DNA from: a virus
DNA: 34,729 nucleotides
IMG/VR virus record: IMGVR_UViG_3300035158_000277
Coordinates: 1 to 34,729 of that record
Direction: 5' to 3' (one strand)
Position 1 is the stretch's first letter. Each line of letters opens with the position of its first letter. Both the position numbers and the translations under genes were made by a program. The notes beneath the pieces were generated by a model. The model did no database searches, was not told where the DNA came from, and worked only from the letters and a program-made list of their open reading frames with translations. Of the stretch, positions 22,105 through 27,699 are shown piece by piece.

Positions 22105-22185
22105 ATGCCTTACAAGAACTTCATTCACATAACCCTAAATTGGCGAGATCCTATACCTGTAGAGTTAGCTGCAGGAAACTTGTAA
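22105..22185 (+). CDS. Possible 26-codon leader peptide
   Basis: ATG 22105 after GAGGGGAAG opens MPYKNFIHITLNWRDPIPVE... ending at TAA 22183-22185. It spans the TACCTGTA site, and its last codons AAC TTG TAA are another site copy. It could be a leader or a chance frame. Confidence 0.25.
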   Translation: MPYKNFIHITLNWRDPIPVELAAGNL

Positions 22186-22209
22186 AGATCGTTCTGATCA
22201 GGACGATCT
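22186..22209. promoter_or_regulatory. 24-bp near-perfect palindrome
   Basis: AGATCGT, T, CTGATCAG, G, ACGATCT is a dyad with a single mismatched pair (T/G), framed one base away on each side by AACTTGTA and TACAGGTA. It lacks a T-tract. It may be a hairpin terminator or an operator for a different protein. Confidence 0.6.
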
Positions 22210-22243
22210 ATACAGGTACGGGATCCGGAAGGAGGTAAGAAGT

Positions 22244-22591
22244 ATGGGACGATCTGCAATACGCTGTTGTGATTGCGATAAAGCCGGAGACTCCAGTTTG
22301 CAGGGTGAGGGCTGGTGGGGAGCGGACAAAAAGAAATGGGGTCCGGAGCATCATTTTTTTGGAGGGCGGTTGCTTCTGGCCATCAGGCCGAACGTCCGGG
22401 ATAAAGACAAGAGATACTGGATCTGCCGGGAGTGTCTATACAAACACTCTAAGCAAAGCGACAAGGAATTCAAAGACTGGATCGAGAAGATGGACCGCAA
22501 GGTGGACGAGAGCCGGGAGAAGGCCAAGAAGAAAACAGAAGGCAGGGGGAAGGGGGCGGGTGGAGCAAAAAAGAAGAGACGAACCATCTAA
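22244..22591 (+). CDS. Zinc-ribbon protein with basic tail
   Basis: A 115-aa product after a perfect AAGGAGGT site. CCDC at residues 8-11 and CREC near residue 65 can form a four-Cys zinc site, with GWW and FFGGRLLLAI between them. From about 90 onward it is a Lys/Arg/Gly-rich tail (REKAKKKTEGRGKGAGGAKKK), typical of nucleic-acid binding. It is likely a regulator or DNA-binding early protein. No family is recognised. Confidence 0.55.
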   Translation: MGRSAIRCCDCDKAGDSSLQGEGWWGADKKKWGPEHHFFGGRLLLAIRPNVRDKDKRYWICRECLYKHSKQSDKEFKDWIEKMDRKVDESREKAKKKTEGRGKGAGGAKKKRRTI

Positions 22592-22636
22592 AAGAGAGGA
22601 GGTAGATATAGAGGAACGGGTTGTCACATATTCCTT

Positions 22637-22738
22637 TGTTCTTGGCTCTCCGTAGGAGGGCGGTACGCTGGAAGAACAGAGGGATCCATAGTTTGCCCTG
22701 GCCGGTCCCGCACACATCCGATGAAACGGGACCGGCCA
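22637..22738 (+). promoter_or_regulatory. Multi-hairpin leader
   Basis: TGTTCTT (22637-22643) pairs with AAGAACA (22672-22678) around a 6-bp stem closed by a three-base loop (22646-22660). Then TGGCCGGTCCCG (22699-22710) pairs perfectly with CGGGACCGGCCA (22727-22738), loop of 16 bases. The last stem ends 17 bases before the next start. The 164-base gap is thus mostly structured RNA. Confidence 0.6.
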
Positions 22739-22755
22739 AAGAAAAAGGGGGAGCA

Positions 22756-23196
22756 ATGAGCATCCAGAATATCGAGGAGCAGATCCTAAAGTCAATACAG
22801 GAGAGAATCAAAATGTCAAAGGTAATTTATAAGGGTGAACCGACAAACGATAAGGGTATGGGTGACCAGCCAGTCCACGTATTGAGAGGGGAAAAGATAG
22901 ATCCTCTGGAGGACCTGGTGGAGGAAGGGGCAAAGGGATTCAATTGGGGATATGGAGGAACCGGACCGGCGAATTTGGCTCTCTGCATAGTCAAAGACTT
23001 TTTCGGAAAGGAGGCTCCACAAGTCCAGTTTTATCACGACCTCAAATGGAATGTGATAGCCGGGCTGAAGCAGGGACAGAGCTTTCAAATCACCAGCGAA
23101 GATCTAAACAAATGGTGGGAGGATTTCCTTCAGCGGAATCGTGATGTAGAAAAAAGACTCAAAGAAGCCGCAGGAAAAGGACAGCTAACAGACTGA
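22756..23196 (+). CDS. DUF6166-like protein
   Basis: The 146-aa product starts at ATG 22756 after GGGGGAGC. It carries FNWGYGGTGPANLALCIVKDFFG at about 69-91, then VQFYHDLKWNVIAGLKQGQSFQ and a terminal helix with WWEDFL. The F.WGYGGTGPA.LA pattern is the hallmark of a small family (DUF6166) found in phages and bacteria, of unknown function. Recognised from memory of the pattern. Confidence 0.65.
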   Translation: MSIQNIEEQILKSIQERIKMSKVIYKGEPTNDKGMGDQPVHVLRGEKIDPLEDLVEEGAKGFNWGYGGTGPANLALCIVKDFFGKEAPQVQFYHDLKWNVIAGLKQGQSFQITSEDLNKWWEDFLQRNRDVEKRLKEAAGKGQLTD

Positions 23197-23233
23197 AGAA
23201 GGGAAAACCAAAAAGATCGAAGGGAGGTAAGCA

Positions 23234-23932
23234 GTGTCGGTAGAAGAAAAGCGCGGTTGTGGATTCCGGGTAGTCGGGGGATTATACCTGGTCGGCGGTC
23301 CTGGTCGGGTCGTATGTGACCGATTCCCCTATCCGGTAGGAGAGTGCCCGACATGTGGTCATGGGATTAAGCCGAGCCTGGGAATTCGCTGGATGGACGG
23401 AAAGGAATTCTTTGGAGGCAACTGCAAAGCTCTGACGATGGAGCAGAAGGGAACGCCGGCCCTGGCTCCTTGTCACGGAGTGCATTGCCCGATCTGTTAC
23501 AGTGATGAGCTCGGAACGGTCGGCTTAATGTGGGTCGGGGAAAACTTCTATCCCAGCATGGAGGATTTTGAGGAGGAGGCGGAGAAGGTAGGTGTATCGA
23601 AACGCATATCCTCAGTCCCAAAGAAACTGATCCTGGGGGAGACTTGGATCCTATTGGTCCATCCCAAAGGGATCAAAGAAAAGCTGCCGGACCAAATACT
23701 GGACGGTCTAAAAGTCGAGAGCTACGCTTGGAAGCCCTGCATCTTTCACGCTTACAAACCGGTGCGGATAGAGAAGATCGTAACGGACCAAACGCCGGCG
23801 GAAGAGATCGAAAAGCTGAAGCTCCGCGGAATTACTCCGGTGGAGGTCCCGCACGACGATCCGGATCACAATCCCAAGCGGAAGAGACGAGGACCGGAAT
23901 TACCGATCAATCCAGATTCTCCAGGGGAATGA
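23234..23932 (+). CDS. Conserved phage protein with Cys motifs, unknown function
   Basis: The 232-aa product starts at GTG 23234 after GGGAGGTAAG. It carries RGCGFRVVGGLYLVG (7-21), CPTCGHGIK (38-46), HCPICYSDEL (83-92), LMWVGENFY, VSKRISSVPKKLILGETWILLVHPKG (124-150) and a Pro/Lys-rich end. This combination matches a phage family I recall as uncharacterised, with two likely zinc-binding Cys pairs. Role unknown. The stop overlaps the next start. Confidence 0.6.
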   Translation: MSVEEKRGCGFRVVGGLYLVGGPGRVVCDRFPYPVGECPTCGHGIKPSLGIRWMDGKEFFGGNCKALTMEQKGTPALAPCHGVHCPICYSDELGTVGLMWVGENFYPSMEDFEEEAEKVGVSKRISSVPKKLILGETWILLVHPKGIKEKLPDQILDGLKVESYAWKPCIFHAYKPVRIEKIVTDQTPAEEIEKLKLRGITPVEVPHDDPDHNPKRKRRGPELPINPDSPGE

Positions 23933-24204
23933 TGAAAAAGCAGACTTGGAATTCTTTCGTCGATAGGCGGATCTGGCGGTTAAGAATGAACGCCCGAGCG
24001 CAGATGATCCCGGACTGGCAGACTTGGAATTCTTTCGTCGATAGGCGGATCTGGATGATCCCGGACTGGCCGATGCGCTTAGAAGCATTTGAGTTGACTT
24101 TGACAGAGATCATGGGATTTGCAAAGAGCTTCGGCGTAACACCTGGAACGGTGGATCGGGTATTCTGTGAAGAATTCGAAGCTGCGATACGGGATCAAAC
24201 CTGA
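23929..24204 (+). CDS. Small protein with recent internal duplication
   Basis: A 91-aa product starting at ATG 23929 (ATGA overlap). QTWNSFVDRRIW occurs at about residues 5-16 and 31-42, and MIPDW at about 26-30 and 43-47, with DNA repeats that are identical. The C-terminal part (LTLTEIMGFAKSFGVTPGTVDRVFCEEF) is helical with a turn resembling a helix-turn-helix. The DNA identity indicates a young duplication kept in frame. Confidence 0.55.
   Translation: MMKKQTWNSFVDRRIWRLRMNARAQMIPDWQTWNSFVDRRIWMIPDWPMRLEAFELTLTEIMGFAKSFGVTPGTVDRVFCEEFEAAIRDQT
23940..24054 (+). repeat. 37-bp and 17-bp direct repeats inside the 23929 gene
   Basis: 23940-23976 is identical to 24018-24054 (offset 78, 26 codons) and 24003-24019 to 24054-24070 (offset 51). 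Both offsets keep the frame. The two duplications are interleaved, so copying happened in at least two steps or by a templated switch. Confidence 0.9.
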
Positions 24205-24215
24205 AGGGGATTAAG

Positions 24216-24746
24216 ATGGATCTACTGGTGACCACTCCAAAGAACAGGATCCAGGAAGCCGCGGAGGAGGCGGAGAGAGCTAAGAGGGAGGGAGGATACT
24301 ACTTCAGAAAATTCCGCACACGTCCACAGCATCACCGGACCGGCGAACGTATCTTTTATGTCATGGATGGATTCATAAGGGGTTACGCCAGGAGCTTTTT
24401 CGTTTTGGAAGGTCCGAGAAAGGTGACAGTTAGATATAAGGATTTGGATCCAAAGATAATCTGGATGAAAACAAGAGGGCGGCCAACGCAGCATTTCTTT
24501 TTACATTCTAAGGAAAAGCTGGAAGGACCGGACTATTTGACGCGGGGAATTCTCCGAGACTACTATCACGAATTCTCCGAGGGATGGTGGGTTCTTATGA
24601 ACGTGGCAAGCTGGATCTGGATCAGACCTTTTCCTCTGAGAGGCTTTCAGGGATGGAAGTATATTCGACCGGCGGATGTGAGAACAATCGGAACGGAGAA
24701 AGCTGGAGGATGGCTGGATCCAATGCCGGAGATCCCTAAATGCTGA
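24216..24746 (+). CDS. Hypothetical protein with a YVMDGFIRGYA motif
   Basis: The 176-aa product after GAAGGGGATTAAG has IFYVMDGFIRGYARSFFVLEGP near 46-67, TVRYKDLDPKIIWMKT, then aromatic-rich strands (WWVLMNVASWIWIRPFPLRGFQGWKYI). The pattern 'VYVEDGFIRGY' occurs in phage and plasmid proteins, some with a PUA/ASCH-like fold, which suggests a nucleic-acid-binding domain. Function unknown. Confidence 0.5.
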   Translation: MDLLVTTPKNRIQEAAEEAERAKREGGYYFRKFRTRPQHHRTGERIFYVMDGFIRGYARSFFVLEGPRKVTVRYKDLDPKIIWMKTRGRPTQHFFLHSKEKLEGPDYLTRGILRDYYHEFSEGWWVLMNVASWIWIRPFPLRGFQGWKYIRPADVRTIGTEKAGGWLDPMPEIPKC

Positions 24747-24961
24747 TCGTCGTAACCAAAAAAGGAATGAGGGCTCTGCTCGAGATCTCCAGGGTGGATC
24801 TGGTACATCTGGACCGGGATCCCACCGGTTTAATGGGAGCCAACTTGGAAGATTCTGGAGGGGTCCTTAAGGCATGGATCTATCACTTCAGGAGCGGAGG
24901 GGAGAAGGTGATTCTGCCCAAAAGGATTTTTGGTTTAAGGACTCCTGCAGGAAGAAATTGA
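24740..24961 (+). CDS. Small hypothetical protein
   Basis: A 73-aa product whose ATG overlaps the upstream stop region. MLIVVTKKGMRALLEISRVD then DLEDSGG-like loops and VILPKRIFGLRTP. Its end lies ten bases before a strong promoter. No family recognised. Confidence 0.5.
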   Translation: MLIVVTKKGMRALLEISRVDLVHLDRDPTGLMGANLEDSGGVLKAWIYHFRSGGEKVILPKRIFGLRTPAGRN

Positions 24962-24970
24962 AAAAAGTTC

Positions 24971-24999
24971 TTGACAAGGTGGAGAAGCCTAATTTATAT
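24971..24999 (+). promoter_or_regulatory. Sigma70-type promoter
   Basis: TTGACA (24971-24976), a 17-base spacer and TTATAT (24994-24999). A 6-bp dyad GTCTGT/ACAGAC (25002-25016) lies over the expected start point (about 25006) and could be an operator. This promoter faces the RNA element and the ParB-methyltransferase-radical SAM-terminase genes. Confidence 0.75.
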
Positions 25000-25026
25000 G
25001 GGTCTGTGAAACAGACACTTAACAGA

Positions 25027-25100
25027 GGCCCAGGCCGGCAGGATACTTCTCAGGCGAGCGTAAGCGCCATCTATTGAGAAGCATCGCAACGGCCTGGGCC
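25027..25100 (+). ncRNA. Structured RNA / riboswitch-like leader
   Basis: A 10-bp stem GGCCCAGGCC (25027-25036) with GGCCTGGGCC (25091-25100) encloses a symmetric 9 x 9 internal loop (25037-25045, 25082-25090), a 7-bp stem CTTCTCA (25046-25052) with TGAGAAG (25075-25081), a one-sided ATCTAT bulge, and a hairpin GGC-(GA)-GC capped by a GTAA tetraloop (25053-25068). It begins about 20 bases after the predicted start of transcription and ends 24 bases before the ParB-like gene start. No terminator T-tract follows. It does not match a riboswitch or ribozyme class I can recall. Confidence 0.55.
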
Positions 25101-25123
25101 GTCTTACATCTGACGAGGGGAAG

Positions 25124-25678
25124 ATGAAACTACGCCAATTTTTAATCTCCGATCTAAAGTATCTGAGGGAAGATCCCAACGAAATGACCGCGGAGGAATT
25201 CCGGACTCTGAAGGATTTTCTGGCGGACGTTGGGATGGTGGATCCGATCGTAGTCAATCAGGATGGACTTGTGATCGGGGGAAAACACCGGTGTCGCGCC
25301 TGGACAGAATTAGGAAATAAAAAGATCCCCGGAGTAGAGGTCTATGTTCAGCCAGGCAAAGAGCAGAAGGTGGCTCTTGGACTCAATAAAATCAAAGGAC
25401 ATTGGAACGAGCCGAAACTTTTATCGGCATTGCAGCGGATAGCGACCGAGGATCCCTCCGCGGTCACGCTAACCGGTTTCAAAATGGGAGAAGTGCAAAG
25501 ACTTTCGGTCAGAAGTTTTGGGGTAGGGAGATTGACGGAGGTCACAGATGAAGTCAGAGATTTCAAGAAGGTACACGTCCTATTCTCTATGTCGCCGAAA
25601 ATCTATCAAGCGGTCCAGGAGCTCCTAAAACAGATCGGAGATAAGGAAGGGGTGGAGGTTGAGCAGGGTGCAAACTGA
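25124..25678 (+). CDS. ParB/Srx-fold protein
   Basis: The 184-aa product has the N-terminal ParB domain: LRQFLISDLKYLREDPNEMTAEEF, then LADVGMVDPIVVNQDGLVIGGKHRCRAWTELG (about 36-67), where GGKHR matches the CTP/ATP-binding GxxR box, and VYVQPGKEQKVALGLNKIKGHW. It lacks the helix-turn-helix that would bind parS. Phage ParB-fold proteins of this size often stand beside methyltransferases and may act in DNA modification or as CTP/ATP-dependent switches. It is first in the operon after the RNA leader. Confidence 0.75.
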   Translation: MKLRQFLISDLKYLREDPNEMTAEEFRTLKDFLADVGMVDPIVVNQDGLVIGGKHRCRAWTELGNKKIPGVEVYVQPGKEQKVALGLNKIKGHWNEPKLLSALQRIATEDPSAVTLTGFKMGEVQRLSVRSFGVGRLTEVTDEVRDFKKVHVLFSMSPKIYQAVQELLKQIGDKEGVEVEQGAN

Positions 25679-26213
25679 CAACAGCTATCCGGAAGAAAAG
25701 ATCGGACTAAGGACCAAACACCTACCGGACAAAAGCAAGATCCGGGTCCTGGATTGCTTCGCTGGTGATGGGAGGATCTGGGAGAGTGTCCAAATGCAAA
25801 CGGACAAAAGTCTGGTTGTGACATCTATAGAGAAAGAGGACAGAGGATCGGCCCTTGCTCTAAAGGGGGATAACGTGAAGTGGCTCCGAGTGCTGGATCT
25901 AACAAAATTCGACGTTATCGACCTGGACGCTTACGGCGTACCCTTCCGGCAATTGGAGGTCCTATTCGCCAGGGTGGGAAAGAGAACCGGCAAGATGCAC
26001 ATCTTTGTAACTTACATCCAAAGCCAGTATGGAGCGATTCATTATGGTATGCTGGAGATCTTGGGCTATCCGCGAAGCATGATTCGCAGATGCCCGACGA
26101 TGTTTTATCGGAAAGGTTGGGAAAAGTTTTTGTCATACCTGGGAACCAGAGGAGTAAGACAGGTAACGCATCGGTCCTATCAAAAAAAGCATTACGTACA
26201 CTTTAGGATCTGA
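25668..26213 (+). CDS. SAM-dependent methyltransferase, Trm1-like
   Basis: I choose GTG 25668 (181 aa), nine bases after GGAGG; the in-frame TTG 25659 is too close to that site. IRVLDCFAGDGRIWESV (about 24-40) is motif I, TSIEKED marks the acidic ribose-binding loop, and DVIDLDAYGVPFRQLEVLF (about 86-104) resembles the DLDPYGSP active-site motif of tRNA guanine-26 dimethyltransferase Trm1. The usual Pro is Ala and Ser is Val. A tRNA or guanine N2 target is therefore possible. It overlaps the ParB-like gene. Confidence 0.7.
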   Translation: MQTDNSYPEEKIGLRTKHLPDKSKIRVLDCFAGDGRIWESVQMQTDKSLVVTSIEKEDRGSALALKGDNVKWLRVLDLTKFDVIDLDAYGVPFRQLEVLFARVGKRTGKMHIFVTYIQSQYGAIHYGMLEILGYPRSMIRRCPTMFYRKGWEKFLSYLGTRGVRQVTHRSYQKKHYVHFRI

Positions 26214-26217
26214 GCCA

Positions 26218-26269
26218 TACCTGTATAACAAGGGACCACCGGATACATGTATAAGTCCGTATATATTAT
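26218..26269 (+). promoter_or_regulatory. TACCTGTA plus TACATGTA/TATTAT promoter-like sequence
   Basis: TACCTGTA (26218-26225) is followed by TACATGTA (26244-26251) and TATTAT (26264-26269). ATACATGTATA, a spacer of about nine bases and TATNATATTATAGG repeat the sequence at 16775-16804 with one base less. The two are the clearest candidates for a phage-specific promoter class. Confidence 0.55.
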
Positions 26270-26296
26270 AGGGGAAGAAACAGAAAGGATCCAGAC

Positions 26297-27106
26297 ATGC
26301 GAACGATCTATGTACCAAAGGGAAGAGCATTTGAGTATTCACCCTTGGCCCTAAACATCTACTCCGGATGTGACCACGGCTGCCAATACTGCTATTGTCT
26401 CAATTGGGATCAGAACTGGCATAAGAAACCGGTCAAACCTAAAGACGACATCCTGGTCAAAGCAGAGAAGGACGCACGGCGAATAAGAGGATCAAAGGAT
26501 CAGGTCCTTATATCCTTCGCCGGAGATCCATACTGCCAGGCAGAGGACCGTTTCGACATAACTCCAAAGGTGCTCGGGATTCTTCTGGACCAACGGATCC
26601 CAATAGCTTTATTGACAAAAGGCGGACACAGAACTTTAAGGAACCGACATACGATAAGGGCTTTTGGGGATCACATTAAAGTAGGGGCTACGTTGACCTT
26701 TGATAACGAGGCAGAGTCCAAGAAATTTGAACCTGGAGCAGCCGTACCCCAGGATCGAATTGAAACCCTGAAAACTTTAGCTTCGTTGGGAGTCAAAACA
26801 TGGGCAAGCCTGGAGCCGGTGATCTGCACGGATCAGGTTTTGGCTCTGATAGAACGGACCCATCATTTCGTAGACCACTACATGATCGGGGTCCTAAATT
26901 ACTTTAGCCAGGGAAACCAACGGGCGAAGGACTTCCGGGAGGTTATCTTAACACTCCGGAAACATGGATCGCAATTTTATATCAAAGAGGACCTACAGCT
27001 TCGTATAATCAAAGAGGGAAAGATAGACCTTCGACCAGAAGAGACAGACAGAACCCTTTACGACGTGACTCCATTTCCGGAGGAACAAGTTGGCCTGGAA
27101 GTGTGA
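26297..27106 (+). CDS. Radical SAM protein, SplB/photolyase-like
   Basis: The 269-aa product holds IYSGCDHGCQYCYCLNW (about 22-38) with the CxxxCxxC iron-sulphur motif (Cys26, Cys30, Cys33), VLISFAGDPYCQAED as a GGE-like SAM contact, IALLTKGGH, LTFDNEAESKKFEPGA, and WASLEPVICTDQVL. The order resembles the spore-photoproduct-lyase-like radical SAM group found in phages. Its substrate could be a nucleobase or tRNA. The neighbouring Trm1-like methyltransferase and ParB-like gene suggest one modification pathway. Confidence 0.8.
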   Translation: MRTIYVPKGRAFEYSPLALNIYSGCDHGCQYCYCLNWDQNWHKKPVKPKDDILVKAEKDARRIRGSKDQVLISFAGDPYCQAEDRFDITPKVLGILLDQRIPIALLTKGGHRTLRNRHTIRAFGDHIKVGATLTFDNEAESKKFEPGAAVPQDRIETLKTLASLGVKTWASLEPVICTDQVLALIERTHHFVDHYMIGVLNYFSQGNQRAKDFREVILTLRKHGSQFYIKEDLQLRIIKEGKIDLRPEETDRTLYDVTPFPEEQVGLEV

Positions 27107-27122
27107 GAATACAAGTTTGCAG

Positions 27123-27148
27123 CCGGCTACGGTTACCTGTATAGCCGG
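27123..27148 (+). promoter_or_regulatory. Hairpin with TACCTGTA in a 12-base loop
   Basis: CCGGCTA (27123-27129) pairs with TAGCCGG (27142-27148); the loop ends in TACCTGTA (27134-27141). Size and design equal 9761-9788. A near site, TACAAGTT, lies at 27110-27117. It stands ahead of the terminase genes. Confidence 0.6.
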
Positions 27149-27177
27149 ATCTTCTCCGTTCAGGTTTGTTCAGGCAA

Positions 27178-27699
27178 ATGGGACTAACCAAGAAACATTT
27201 CGAATTCCTAACTCTGAAGTGGGATAGCAACTTAACATACGAGCAGATAGCCGAAAAACTCAAGGTACGTGAACGGACCTTATACAAATGGCAGAAGAGG
27301 AAAGATTTTAGGGAAGCGGAAGAAACCTGTATAGCGAAAGGAGTAAGGGATGCCGAGATAGTTCTTGGGAGAAACGCGAGACGGGCAGCGGAGACGATGG
27401 TTCTACTTACAGCCACGGAGAACGATCCCAAGACCTATGAATTCAGGCAGAGTGGAGAAACGGTTCTACGAGCAGCCAGCGCGATCTTAAAAGCTCTGGG
27501 GCTCGGAGAGAAAACCTCCAGCGAGGGGGAAAGTTCTGATGGAGGTCAGGACCGACTCGAAAGAGATTTTTACAAAACTGTTGGATCGTTGCCCGACGCC
27601 GAGCTTAAGTTACTTACTTCGATGCTGCGAAGCCGTCTCGGATCTCCGGGCACATCCAAGATGGGCTCTCGCTTCGGTTCACCAAACGGAAAGACGTAA
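27178..27699 (+). CDS. terS: Terminase small subunit
   Basis: The 173-aa product (from ATG 27178; TTG 27166 is an alternative, both with weak ribosome sites) starts GLTKKHFEFLTLKWDSNLTYEQIAEKLKVRERTLYKWQKRKDF, a helix-turn-helix for binding packaging DNA, followed by helices (AEIVLGRNARRAAETMVLL, FRQSGETVLRAASAILKALG) for the oligomer ring. It overlaps the large-subunit gene by 161 bases. The overlapping C-terminal tail (FYKTVGSLPDAELKLLTSML) looks like real protein. Confidence 0.8.
   Translation: MGLTKKHFEFLTLKWDSNLTYEQIAEKLKVRERTLYKWQKRKDFREAEETCIAKGVRDAEIVLGRNARRAAETMVLLTATENDPKTYEFRQSGETVLRAASAILKALGLGEKTSSEGESSDGGQDRLERDFYKTVGSLPDAELKLLTSMLRSRLGSPGTSKMGSRFGSPNGKT

Larger units (their letters stand above)
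22050..22218. promoter_or_regulatory. Five TACNNGTA-family sites between two early genes
   Basis: TACACGTA (22050-22057), AACATGTA (22062-22069), TACCTGTA (22154-22161), AACTTGTA (22177-22184) and TACAGGTA (22211-22218) lie in the 215-base gap. The last two flank a 24-bp near-palindrome at 22186-22209. Confidence 0.65.

Noticed and set aside
25124-25678. ParB as a plasmid partition protein
   Set aside because: Only the N-terminal ParB/Srx domain is visible; no helix-turn-helix and no ParA neighbour.
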